DNA from: an uncultured Proteiniphilum sp.
GTDB taxonomy: Bacteria > Bacteroidota > Bacteroidia > Bacteroidales > Dysgonomonadaceae
Direction: 5' to 3'
NCBI RefSeq assembly: GCF_937873925.1
Contig: NZ_CALNAT010000073.1
Location: 1-49,131 of the forward strand
DNA: 49,131 bases
Under the pieces are notes generated by a model. That model did not search any database, was not told the DNA's origin, and was given only the letters and a program-made list of their open reading frames with translations. The position numbers and the translations under genes are program-made. Positions 25,291-34,001 of the stretch are shown here, in pieces (the stretch's first letter is position 1; each line of letters begins with the position of its first letter).

Positions 25291-26493
25291 ATGAAAAAAT
25301 ATATCTTAATGATCTTTATCGTCCTCTGTATGCCAAGATGTTCAGATGAAGTTTGGCGCGGGATTCCAACAAATGAAAATACCCCAGCCCCACCCCGTGT
25401 TACGGATATCCAGACAGTATCCACCCCCGGAGGAGCAAAGATTTCCTATACATTGCCTAAAAGTGAGAATCTGCTGTATGTGATGGCAGAGTATTCTCTC
25501 AGAGATAAAGTAATCCAAAAAAAGTCGTCTTATTACAGCAATAGTCTGTCTATCGAAGGTTTTCCGGATACCAGGAACTATGATATAAAACTCTATTCAG
25601 TTTCCCGGGACGGAGTTAAATCTTCTCCGGTCAATGTAACTATAACCCCTTTGACTCCCCCTGTCGTTTCAATTCTCAATTCAATTATGTTGGAGCCCAC
25701 TTTCGGAGGAATAAAAGTGCATTTCGATAACGAAAATGAAGCGGAAGTTAAATTAACCGTAATCACTACCGATTCGCTCGGGGATCTATACACGGTAGAT
25801 ACCTACTACACCAAAAGAAAAAACGGAGTTTTCTCAGTCAGAGGCTTTGAGGTGGAAGAAAGAAACTTTGGATTGTATGTATTGGATCGCTGGAACAATT
25901 ACTCCGATACAGTATACGCGGAAATCACCCCCTGGTTCGAAGAACAGTTGGATAAATCCAAGTTCAAACCCTTACATCTGCCTACCGACACCTATGAGGC
26001 TCATGCAAGTGCTACTTACACTTTAGATCAACTCTGGAATAATGTATGGGGAACAACGGCTGCTTTTCACACCAAACCCAACACAGGTATTCCTCAATGG
26101 TTTACGTTTGATCTCGGGGTGAAAGCCTCATTAAGCCGCTTTAAATTTTATCACAGACTTGCAAGCGGTACCGGGGCAAGTGGCAGTGACGGACAATATT
26201 CGGCGGGTGACCCCCGTGTAATGGAAGTATACGGAAGTAACGCACCCGATCCGGACGGAAGTTGGGATAACTGGACATTAATAGGACAATTTGAATCTGT
26301 CAAACCTTCCGGACAAGCATCGGGTTTTACTTCGGAAGATATACAATTTGCCTGTCACGATGGCGAAGATTTCGAATTCCCGGTTGCAGACGATTATCGC
26401 TATCTTCGTTTCAAAGTTCTCGAAGTCTGGGGCGGAGTTACCTATATTTATATCGCCGAATTAACATTCTGGGGAAAAACTGTTGAAGATTGA
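25291..26493 (+). CDS. Surface lipoprotein with DUF4959/DUF5126/DUF5000-like domains
   Basis: A 400-residue lipoprotein (signal MKKYILMIFIVLCMPRC, Cys17). The N-terminal region with PPRVTDIQTVSTPGGAKISYTLP matches a fibronectin-like domain, the middle (SGGIKVHF-like, LYVLDRWNNYSDTVYAEI) the DUF5126 type, and the C-terminal 150 residues a discoidin-like sugar-binding domain with PQWFTFDLGVKASLSRFKFYH and YRYLRFKVLEVWGG. Proteins of this architecture follow SusD in many loci and act as surface glycan-binding proteins. It lies 37 nt after SusD. The ligand is unknown. Confidence 0.85.
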   Translation: MKKYILMIFIVLCMPRCSDEVWRGIPTNENTPAPPRVTDIQTVSTPGGAKISYTLPKSENLLYVMAEYSLRDKVIQKKSSYYSNSLSIEGFPDTRNYDIKLYSVSRDGVKSSPVNVTITPLTPPVVSILNSIMLEPTFGGIKVHFDNENEAEVKLTVITTDSLGDLYTVDTYYTKRKNGVFSVRGFEVEERNFGLYVLDRWNNYSDTVYAEITPWFEEQLDKSKFKPLHLPTDTYEAHASATYTLDQLWNNVWGTTAAFHTKPNTGIPQWFTFDLGVKASLSRFKFYHRLASGTGASGSDGQYSAGDPRVMEVYGSNAPDPDGSWDNWTLIGQFESVKPSGQASGFTSEDIQFACHDGEDFEFPVADDYRYLRFKVLEVWGGVTYIYIAELTFWGKTVED

Positions 26494-26551
26494 AATTAAA
26501 TTTTCAATTCAACTATATTAGACTATATATTCTATCTAAAATATAACGAGT

Positions 26552-27688
26552 ATGAATAACTTAATCAATAAAACTTTTTATATACTTTACATCAGCCTGT
26601 TTGCCGGTTTTTTATCCTGTGGAGATATGGACGATACCTACCGGCATTTCTGGCAAGATGGGGAAAAAGTATATCCGGCGCCTGCAGATTCTTTAAAAAT
26701 ATTTACAGGAAAAAACCGGGTCGGGATATCCTGGAGAATTTTCGGGGATCCCAATGTAAATATGACAAAAATATTCTGGAATAACAGGTCCGATTCTTTA
26801 CAGATTCCCATTGAGCCGAAACAAGACAGTGCCTATATTGTCATTGATAATCTGGCTGAAGGATCCTATTCTTTCGAAGTATTCACCTACGATCAAAAAG
26901 GAAACAGATCTGTACCACGAAACGGTATTGGGACTGTTTACGGTGACACCTATGCACGTACCTTACTTCCCCGGTTTTTACAAAGTGCCCTTTATGCGGA
27001 GGATACCCTAAAGATCACATGGGGAAATATGGGTGATAATTCATCCATCGGAAGTGAACTCTACTATAGAAATATCTCCGGTACGCAAAAAAAACTAATG
27101 ATAAAAAACAATGCAGAAACAACGATTATCCTTGATTATGACTCTGAATCCGGAGGGCCGGTAACTTATAGGACAATTTATGTTCCGCCAATGTCGATTG
27201 ATACGTTCTATACAAACATGCAGACAGTGGCTGTAAAGGGTGCTCCTCTCCATCTCCCGAAAGCAGGCTGGACAGCAACTGCCTCAAGCTTCGATTCACG
27301 CACGGGATCATCATATCGCCCACCTGCACATACTATCGATAATAATCTAACGACGATCTGGGTAAATCAGATTTCACCTCAAACATATTACCCTCACACG
27401 CTTACGATTGATATGGGTAGTATTATTGAGAATGTTTCCGGTATTTCTTTAATTGTCGAAAGACGAAATGAAACCCCAAAATCAATCATAGTGGAGGTTA
27501 GTCAAAACGGAAATGACTGGAACCCCATGGGGACATATAATGTGGAAAATATTGCAACTACTATTCAGACTTTCGATTTCCATCAAGATCAGAACATCAG
27601 GTTCTTCAGAATGACAGCAATAGCACCATGGGGATCTACCAACAATATAGCAATTACCGAGGCTGGAGCCTATACTTACACCCGTTAA
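26552..27688 (+). CDS. Surface lipoprotein with DUF4998-like and discoidin-like domains
   Basis: A 378-residue lipoprotein (signal MNNLINKTFYILYISLFAGFLSC in two parts, Cys at about residue 23). The N-terminal half, with APADSLKIFTGKNRVGISWR and DNLAEGSYSFEVFTYDQKGNR, fits the DUF4998 fibronectin-like type. The C-terminal 130 residues are discoidin-like (GWTATASSF, HTIDNNLTTIWVN, PHTLTIDMGSI, FFRMTAIAPWG). Together with the previous gene it forms the predicted glycan-binding pair of the SusCD complex. The gene is followed by a 239-nt non-coding gap with a long inverted repeat and an apbE remnant. Confidence 0.85.
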   Translation: MNNLINKTFYILYISLFAGFLSCGDMDDTYRHFWQDGEKVYPAPADSLKIFTGKNRVGISWRIFGDPNVNMTKIFWNNRSDSLQIPIEPKQDSAYIVIDNLAEGSYSFEVFTYDQKGNRSVPRNGIGTVYGDTYARTLLPRFLQSALYAEDTLKITWGNMGDNSSIGSELYYRNISGTQKKLMIKNNAETTIILDYDSESGGPVTYRTIYVPPMSIDTFYTNMQTVAVKGAPLHLPKAGWTATASSFDSRTGSSYRPPAHTIDNNLTTIWVNQISPQTYYPHTLTIDMGSIIENVSGISLIVERRNETPKSIIVEVSQNGNDWNPMGTYNVENIATTIQTFDFHQDQNIRFFRMTAIAPWGSTNNIAITEAGAYTYTR

Positions 27689-27736
27689 ATATAAATAATT
27701 AAACAATAAAAAATCGATTTCTCTTTTCTTTCAAAT

Positions 27737-27790
27737 CCTGGTCCACTCCGGAAAGTTGGCATACCCTGACTTTTCCGGGGTGGATACAGG
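27737..27790. repeat. Long imperfect inverted repeat between lipoprotein genes
   Basis: TCCACTCCGGAAAGT (27742-27756) pairs with ACTTTTCCGGGGTGGA (27769-27784), with one bulge and one mismatch, and an outer CCTG/CAGG pair (27737-27740, 27787-27790) extends it. No T-run follows. It could end the SusCD transcript or be an old insertion-element end; it lies 16 nt before a duplicated gene fragment. Confidence 0.55.
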
Positions 27791-27805
27791 GTTGTTCAAT
27801 TGGAA

Positions 27806-27889
27806 ATGAAACCTGTATATTCTCACTATTACGAAAACTCCAGTCTGTATCCTGGTTCGATACTGAACATATGCGCCGGAAGAGATTAA
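27806..27889 (+). pseudogene. Duplicated 5' fragment of the apbE gene
   Basis: The 65 nt from 27806 to 27870 match the start of the intact apbE-like gene (31555-31619) at 61 positions, including the ATG. The reading frame MKPVYSHYYENSSLYPGSIL continues for only a few unrelated codons to a TAA at 27889. Thus only about the first 22 codons were copied or survived. The fragment ends 38 nt before the start of the next lipoprotein gene. Confidence 0.85.
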
Positions 27890-27927
27890 AAAGGTCTCAT
27901 CGATGCGGGCTCAAATTCATTAAGAAA

Positions 27928-29124
27928 ATGACACGACTTACTAGTCTTATCATTGCATTAACGTGCTTGTATACTACGGGATGTGACAATAAAGATGAAT
28001 CACCCAAAAAATTCATTCTTATAAATGGTGTGAGTGGCACACAGGAATCATTTCAGGAAATTAAAAAAACGTTTGAGACAGGCAAAAAAAATGATATTGC
28101 TGTTGGCATTGGTTTTATAGTTTCTTACCTGCATTATAAACCTGCCGAAGTCGAGCTGAAATTAATAAACTATCTTTCACTTTCCGAGCAATTTGAATTG
28201 CCTGTGATTATTCAATTGGATGGAGAACAGTGGTGGGAGTACCGGTCTGATTTGTGGAATTGGTGGGATGAAAATATACCGGGTTACAACCCGGAAAACA
28301 AAAAAAATGTAGAATGGTTCAACTGGAGCCCGGATTCAGCAATGAAGGTCGGCTGGCGCAATTGGGGCCGCCAACTCCGTGTTCGTCCTGCCCCCAACCT
28401 GATGAGTACGGTGTACCGTGAATCCTGTCATGCGGGAATGGGAAGATTAGTGCCCATTATTGTAAACTGGTGGAAAAATCTTCCCGAAGAAAAGAAATAC
28501 CTGTTTGTGGGAGTCAAAGTGGGATGGGAAAGTTCCATAGGAGTGAATACATGGTACTATCCGAATGGAAATGCATTGCTTGACGAACCGGAGCCAAATG
28601 ATCCGGATTATGGAATAAACATGGACTTACTGCCAGACCGCGGTGTAAAAACGATTGGTTATGCCGCTGTTAGTACGCTCGGATTGGCCGTTTCAGGTCA
28701 ATTACAGGAAGAAGACATCACAAAAGTGGTCCGGATACACCTCGAAGATTTGAGCAAATTCCTTGTAGATAATGGGATTCCAAGGGAGAAGATATTCACC
28801 CATTGTGGGGGATGGAGCCAGGGCGAGACATTATATTCGGCAGCTGTAAATCAATACTCTTGTCCGGGATGGAGCTTTTATGATCATGCTGCAAACCCAA
28901 AAAATGACGTTACGGCTATGAAGGCGCTCGAGTTAAGCGATGCGCCTTATTGGGGAGCCGTCGAATGGTTGTACGTGGGAGAGCATTCAGAAGCAGATTG
29001 GGAGAATGCGCTACAGAATACACTGATCGACAATAGGGTGAGGTACATGTGTATTTATAATTGGAATGACATTAAAAAGAATCAGAATGCCATATCAGCC
29101 ATACATATGATCACAAAAAAATGA
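27928..29124 (+). CDS. Lipoprotein of unknown function, possibly a glycoside hydrolase
   Basis: A 398-residue predicted lipoprotein; the ATG at 27928 gives the signal MTRLTSLIIALTCLYTTGC with Cys19. An upstream in-frame ATG at 27871 falls inside the apbE remnant and is rejected. The sequence is rich in Trp and acidic residues (LDGEQWWEYRSDLWNWWDE, FVGVKVGWESSIGVNTWYYP, THCGGWSQGE, WGAVEWLYVGEH), with alternating strand and helix pattern suggesting a TIM barrel and paired Glu residues such as those of retaining or inverting hydrolases. I do not recognise the family. Location between SusCD and GH92 supports a glycan-active or glycan-binding role. Confidence 0.72.
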   Translation: MTRLTSLIIALTCLYTTGCDNKDESPKKFILINGVSGTQESFQEIKKTFETGKKNDIAVGIGFIVSYLHYKPAEVELKLINYLSLSEQFELPVIIQLDGEQWWEYRSDLWNWWDENIPGYNPENKKNVEWFNWSPDSAMKVGWRNWGRQLRVRPAPNLMSTVYRESCHAGMGRLVPIIVNWWKNLPEEKKYLFVGVKVGWESSIGVNTWYYPNGNALLDEPEPNDPDYGINMDLLPDRGVKTIGYAAVSTLGLAVSGQLQEEDITKVVRIHLEDLSKFLVDNGIPREKIFTHCGGWSQGETLYSAAVNQYSCPGWSFYDHAANPKNDVTAMKALELSDAPYWGAVEWLYVGEHSEADWENALQNTLIDNRVRYMCIYNWNDIKKNQNAISAIHMITKK

Positions 29125-29189
29125 GATAGTATCCTCTTAATTTTCAAATGTATATCAGTATTACAAACAATGGATCAAATAATATAAAG

Positions 29190-31457
29190 ATGAGAAATAA
29201 AGTTATAGTTCTTGATATTATATTTATTTTTTTGATGTTCTCCAATAGTTTCGCCCAAAATAATGAATATGATTACGCCAAACATGCCGATCCATTTTGG
29301 GGTGCTGCCGAAGATTGGTGGACAGGCGGACATACGTTTGCCGGTGCAGCAATGCCATTTGGTATGGTCAAACTTGGCCCGGACTGTAATAATAAAAATA
29401 CCAATTCAGGATACGACAGAAATGGGAAAATACATGGATTCAGCCACACGCATGCCTCTGGAGCAGGAGGAAATCCAAAATATGGCAATATCCTGGTAAT
29501 GGCAACCCGCGGTGAAATTGATGTAAACAACTATGGATCTGAAAGAATAAATGAATTTGCAGAACCCGGTTTTTTTTCAGTCGACTATACAGATTATAAT
29601 ATCAATGCTGAATTCACAGTTACTCATAGTGTAGGATTTCATAGATATCGATTTAATGAAGGAGGGCAATCAAATATCTTGTTTGACCTTGGGAGTTACC
29701 TGACATGGGTAGACGATGACTGGACCCAGGAGTTTGTAGGTTCCGGAATCCAGATTATCTCCGACACAGAAATTCAGGGTTACTCCCGGATACGCAAAGG
29801 TTGGGGAAATGGGGACGCATATACAGTTTACTTTTATGCCGTTTTGGATACTCCAGCACAAAAAACAGGCACATGGAAATCAGGTAAAATCAATCCGAAG
29901 TCAAACAGCGAGGCGGATACAGGGGATCCTGTTGGAGGATATTTTTCTTTCGATGCAGAAAAAGGACAAGTTATCAGTGTAAAAGTCGGAATATCGTTCC
30001 TCGGAGTTGAAAAAGCAAAAAGTAATATTTCCAAAGAAATAGATCATTGGAATTTTTCTAAAATAAAGGATGATGCCTATAATGCATGGAATAAAGAACT
30101 TGGTAAAATCAAAATTCAACAAACCAACAAGGACTATTTGGAAATTTTCTATTCAGCATTATACCATGCATTTTTACAACCGACCGACCGTACAGGAGAG
30201 AACCCAAAATGGAATTCCGATAAACCATATTACGATGATTTTTATTGTATCTGGGATACTTTCAGGGCAACCCACCCTCTCATCCTGCTGATAAATCCTG
30301 AACGTCAGGCTGGTATGATCAACGCGCTTCTTGATATCTATAAAAATGAAGGTTACATGCCCGATGCAAGAAGTGGGAATTCTACCGGGATAACACAAGG
30401 GGGTAGCAATTCGGATGTATTGATTGCCGATGCTTTTGTAAAGGGATTAAAAGGGATTGATTATAGCGTGGGATTAAATGCAATGATAAAAAATGCAGAA
30501 GTTCCTCCTGGTGGTGAGGAAGATAAGTATGGTCGTGCGGGAATACCTGATTATAATTCATTGGGATACCTCGCGCCGGAACACAAGCGAGCTGGTAGCC
30601 GGACCATGGAGTATGCTTTTAATGATTATTGTATTGCAGTGGTTGCCGATGGGCTGGGGAAAAAGTCGGTTGCGGATAAATATCTCAGGAGATCAGATAA
30701 CTGGAAGAATTTATGGAATACATTTGTTGAGGACGAGGGTGCGAAAGGGTTCATTATACCAAGAGATCGTGATGGGTCATGGCAATTGGACTGGGATCTA
30801 CATCATGTAGGCAGCCTGGATGATTGGCTTTATGAAGGTAATTCATGGGAATATTCTCTTTATGTTCCTCACAATATTGCAGAATTAATTCATTATTGTG
30901 GTGGAGCAGAAAGGTTCGAACAACGATTGGATACCTTTTTCACAAAGAAGTCCGTTAGTACCAATCCTCATACCTCCGGTTATTATAATGTAAGCAACGA
31001 GCCCGGTTTTCTTACGCCATTATTGTATAATTATATTGGCAAACAATGGAAATCTGCAAGGCTGATTCATCGAATCATGCGTGAAAACTACACTACCGGA
31101 ATTGATGGATTACCTGGAAATGATGATTCAGGGAGTATGTCCGCATGGTACGTCTTCCATACGCTTGGGTTTTATCCAGTCGCTGGAACGGACGTGTATT
31201 TAATCTCGTCACCCAAAAATCAAAAATCAGAAATCATCATCTCCGATAATAAGAAAATCATAATAAATGCAGAGGGGGTGAATGATAAAAATATATACAT
31301 ACAATCCTGTAAACTGAATGGGAAGCCTTATAACAGGTGCTGGTTTCGCCATTCAGATATTATAGATGGTGCGGTTATTGATTTTATCATGGGAGACAAA
31401 CCTTCAAAATGGTCAATGAATGGAGAATTGCCCCCCTCTTTATCTTATCAATATTAA
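29190..31457 (+). CDS. GH92-family glycoside hydrolase (alpha-mannosidase)
   Basis: A 755-residue exported enzyme (signal MRNKVIVLDIIFIFLMFSNSF then AQNN). Members remove mannose from alpha-mannosides with inversion and need calcium. Family marks include DPFWGAAEDWWTGGHTFAGA, GFSHTHASGAGG, YHAFLQPTDRTGE, CIWDTFRATHPLILLINPE, GYMPDARSGNS, and the C-terminal GNDDSGSMSAWYVFHTLGFY. The ATG at 29190 is chosen over one 42 nt upstream because it begins the signal peptide. Specificity (alpha-1,2, -1,3, -1,4 or phosphomannose) is not determined here. It points to mannose in the substrate of the locus. Confidence 0.94.
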   Translation: MRNKVIVLDIIFIFLMFSNSFAQNNEYDYAKHADPFWGAAEDWWTGGHTFAGAAMPFGMVKLGPDCNNKNTNSGYDRNGKIHGFSHTHASGAGGNPKYGNILVMATRGEIDVNNYGSERINEFAEPGFFSVDYTDYNINAEFTVTHSVGFHRYRFNEGGQSNILFDLGSYLTWVDDDWTQEFVGSGIQIISDTEIQGYSRIRKGWGNGDAYTVYFYAVLDTPAQKTGTWKSGKINPKSNSEADTGDPVGGYFSFDAEKGQVISVKVGISFLGVEKAKSNISKEIDHWNFSKIKDDAYNAWNKELGKIKIQQTNKDYLEIFYSALYHAFLQPTDRTGENPKWNSDKPYYDDFYCIWDTFRATHPLILLINPERQAGMINALLDIYKNEGYMPDARSGNSTGITQGGSNSDVLIADAFVKGLKGIDYSVGLNAMIKNAEVPPGGEEDKYGRAGIPDYNSLGYLAPEHKRAGSRTMEYAFNDYCIAVVADGLGKKSVADKYLRRSDNWKNLWNTFVEDEGAKGFIIPRDRDGSWQLDWDLHHVGSLDDWLYEGNSWEYSLYVPHNIAELIHYCGGAERFEQRLDTFFTKKSVSTNPHTSGYYNVSNEPGFLTPLLYNYIGKQWKSARLIHRIMRENYTTGIDGLPGNDDSGSMSAWYVFHTLGFYPVAGTDVYLISSPKNQKSEIIISDNKKIIINAEGVNDKNIYIQSCKLNGKPYNRCWFRHSDIIDGAVIDFIMGDKPSKWSMNGELPPSLSYQY

Positions 31458-31473
31458 TTGATTCCAGGCCCTT

Positions 31474-31529
31474 GTGTCTGAATTTGTAATTGTATGCAAA
31501 AACAGTGTCTGATAAGCGGGTGTCTGATA
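31474..31529 (+). repeat. Short reiterated GTGTCTGATA words before apbE
   Basis: GTGTCTGATA occurs at 31505-31514 and again at 31520-31529, and GTGTCTGA at 31474-31481. The last copy also pairs partly with GACACGCCC at about 31538-31546, giving a small hairpin. Function unknown; it occupies most of the 97-nt gap between the GH92 gene and apbE. Confidence 0.5.
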
Positions 31530-31554
31530 CTTGCGCCGACACGCCCCCTTTAAA

Positions 31555-32370
31555 ATGAAACCTGTATATTCTCACTATTACGAAAACTCCTGCCTGTTTC
31601 ATGGTTCGATACTGAACATCATGGGAACAGGATTCGATATAATCTTCATAGGCAAAAGTAAGAGTGACGCCACCAAAATATGGGATCAGATTTCCTCGTT
31701 ATTGGAATTGTTACATGCCAGATTAAACCGATTCGATGAAAGCAGTGAAATTGCTTTTGTGAATCTGAATGCCCATAAGCAAGCCATAAAAACAAGCGAT
31801 TATTTATGGGAGATATTATCCGATAACCAGCAGTATTTTGAGCAAACGAACGGAATATTTGATATTACTCTGGGTAACTTTTCACAAATAGAACTGAATG
31901 AAACCGAAAAAACCGTTTTTTTCCGGTCAGGCAATACAAAAATCGATTTGGGAGGATATGCAAAAGGCTATGCTATTGAAAAAATAAAAAAGATTCTAAT
32001 CAATAACAATATTCGTGACGCATTTGTAGATTTTGGCAATAGCTCCGTATTGGCAATGGGAAAACATCCCCATGGAGATTCATGGAAATTGATAATTAAA
32101 AACCCTTTTGATCAAAATATTATTCTCAACGAGGAAGAATTAAGCAATAAAAACATATCTACATCGGGGAATATGCTAACTCATACGATGCATATAAAAA
32201 ATACCAGAACCGGTAAATTCAACGATGAAAGGAAAATGGTTACGGTAATCTCTGATAATGCCATTGAGGCCGAAGTCATCAGCACTTCGTTAATGATTGC
32301 TCAACCCGATGAGGTTGACTCAATAATACAACGATTCGATATAGATAAATATAAGATATACTATTTATAG
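31555..32370 (+). CDS. apbE: ApbE-like FAD:protein FMN transferase
   Basis: A 271-residue protein of the ApbE family, which moves FMN from FAD onto a Thr of partner proteins. KIDLGGYAKGYAIEKIKK at 129-146 is the family signature, with NISTSGN near 200 and LHARLNRFDESSEI near 52-66. Two features are unusual: no signal peptide or lipobox, though many bacterial ApbE are exported, and the metal-binding segment usually read as TDADALSTAL is NAIEAEVISTSLMI, with Glu for Asp. It is shorter than the common 320-350 residues. The ATG at 31555 is supported by the identical start in the duplicated fragment at 27806. It lies 15 nt before a Gfo/Idh gene. No FMN-binding-domain target is in the window. Confidence 0.85.
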   Translation: MKPVYSHYYENSCLFHGSILNIMGTGFDIIFIGKSKSDATKIWDQISSLLELLHARLNRFDESSEIAFVNLNAHKQAIKTSDYLWEILSDNQQYFEQTNGIFDITLGNFSQIELNETEKTVFFRSGNTKIDLGGYAKGYAIEKIKKILINNNIRDAFVDFGNSSVLAMGKHPHGDSWKLIIKNPFDQNIILNEEELSNKNISTSGNMLTHTMHIKNTRTGKFNDERKMVTVISDNAIEAEVISTSLMIAQPDEVDSIIQRFDIDKYKIYYL

Positions 32371-32385
32371 ATTCAGATAAATACG

Positions 32386-33705
32386 ATGAAAGAAGAAAAA
32401 CAGGTAGACCTGGGCTTACGCCAATTTATAAAAAATTTAGGTTATATCGCTGGTGGTACGGCCATGTTAGGGACAACCCCCTGGCTTCAGTCTTTTACAA
32501 CTGATGCATTAAAGGAAATCAAAGGTGAAAAAGCCCGGATCGGACTAATCAGAACCGGTTCAAGGGGAGTTTACCATATTCACAACCTGCTCACTATTCC
32601 CCATGCGGAAATTATCGCCTTATGCGATGATTATGAACCGAATCTGAAGGCAGCATCTGAGTTATGCCCGAATGCAAAAAAGTACACTGATTACCGAAAA
32701 CTACTGGAGTCAAACGAAATAGACGGGGTAATAATTTCCACCCCGTTACACTGGCATGCCCCAATGGTCTTGGATGCATTGGCAGCAGGCAAACATACTT
32801 TCTGCGAGAAATCCATGGCGCTGACCATGCAGGAATGTAAATCTGTTTATGACACTTATCTCACTTCCGACAAGGTGCTTTACTTTGGAATGCAGCGCCT
32901 TTTTGATGAAAAGTATATCAAAGCGATACAAATGATTCACAGCGGAATAATCGGAGATATCGTGGGAATACGATGTCATTGGTTTCGAAACCATGATTGG
33001 CGGCGTCCGGTTCCTTCATCCGAATTGGAGAGGAAAATTAACTGGCGGCTTTATCGGGAATCATCCGCAGGATTGACCACTGAATTAGCTACACACCAAC
33101 TCGAAGTATCGAACTGGTCAATGAAAAAGATACCGGAATCAGTTGTCGGATTAGGGGATATTACTTTCTGGAAAGACGGCAGGGAGGTATATGACAGTGT
33201 CAGTCTTACTTATCGGTACAGATCGGGGGTGAAAACTACTTACGAATCACTCATCGCCAACCGGTTTAATGGAATGGAAGAACAGATACTCGGACACAAA
33301 GGGACGATGGAACTTGCAAAAGGAGAATATTTTTTCGAAGAAGTAGCTCCGGCGCCTGGTATCCTCCAATTGATACACGATATCGAATTGAAACTATTCA
33401 GCGCTGTTCCGATTGCAGGCCCCAGTTGGATACCGGAAACCGCAAAAAGACAGAAACCCAATTACGTGATGAATGGTTTTACTCACACAACAAGCGGAAG
33501 CTCAATGATTGGTGCGGATAAGGATGGTTCGGATCATTTAATTTCGGCTTTCTGCCAGGCTGTAATAACCGGAGAAAAAGCAAAAAATATAGTGGAGGAA
33601 TGTTATGCTTCCACAATGCTTTGCCTGATGGGTAACCAGGCAATGGCGGAACAACGCAAAATTGATTTTCCCCAAGAATATATCATTCCTTATTTAAAGT
33701 TTTAG
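32386..33705 (+). CDS. Gfo/Idh/MocA-family oxidoreductase with altered nucleotide-binding motif
   Basis: A 439-residue oxidoreductase with a hydrophobic N-terminal segment (LGYIAGGTAMLG) preceded by LRQFIKN, resembling a degenerate Tat signal without the RR pair. The Rossmann motif normally read GTGSRG is RTGSRG (residues 56-61): Arg56 replaces the first Gly, a change that one base (GGA to AGA) could cause. The catalytic EKP is EKS (FCEKSMALTMQE). The remaining family pattern is intact (GVIISTPLHWHAPMVLDAL, GLTTELATHQLEVSNW). It follows apbE by 15 nt and is followed 3 nt later by a small membrane protein, so the three are probably co-translated. Confidence 0.88.
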   Translation: MKEEKQVDLGLRQFIKNLGYIAGGTAMLGTTPWLQSFTTDALKEIKGEKARIGLIRTGSRGVYHIHNLLTIPHAEIIALCDDYEPNLKAASELCPNAKKYTDYRKLLESNEIDGVIISTPLHWHAPMVLDALAAGKHTFCEKSMALTMQECKSVYDTYLTSDKVLYFGMQRLFDEKYIKAIQMIHSGIIGDIVGIRCHWFRNHDWRRPVPSSELERKINWRLYRESSAGLTTELATHQLEVSNWSMKKIPESVVGLGDITFWKDGREVYDSVSLTYRYRSGVKTTYESLIANRFNGMEEQILGHKGTMELAKGEYFFEEVAPAPGILQLIHDIELKLFSAVPIAGPSWIPETAKRQKPNYVMNGFTHTTSGSSMIGADKDGSDHLISAFCQAVITGEKAKNIVEECYASTMLCLMGNQAMAEQRKIDFPQEYIIPYLKF

Positions 33706-33708
33706 ACT

Positions 33709-33969
33709 ATGAGAGAATTTGTGATCAGTCCGAAATATCTGAAAAGAGAAATTCTCATACTGCTGTTTTGTTTTATTTTTTCGTTTCCGTTGAATATCCT
33801 GGGGATTATTCTCTACAAAACGCCCTGGCACGAAATTTTTACACAGTTAGGATACGTTGTTATCATCTCATTTGTATTCTATTTTACTGTTACGCTTCTG
33901 CGGTTGATTATTTTTTTATTGTATACTTTTTTCAAAAGGTTGTGGGGCCGACTCCATTCTAAAGCTTAA
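33709..33969 (+). CDS. Small two-helix membrane protein of unknown function
   Basis: An 86-residue protein with two strong hydrophobic segments at about residues 16-36 (ILILLFCFIFSFPLNILGII) and 46-72, short charged ends and no enzyme motif. It begins 3 nt after the stop of the Gfo/Idh gene, which argues for co-translation and a real gene. It could anchor or assist the exported oxidoreductase. No family was recognised. Confidence 0.7.
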   Translation: MREFVISPKYLKREILILLFCFIFSFPLNILGIILYKTPWHEIFTQLGYVVIISFVFYFTVTLLRLIIFLLYTFFKRLWGRLHSKA

Positions 33970-34001
33970 AGCACGAAAAAACGAAGAACGCAAAACAAAT
34001 T

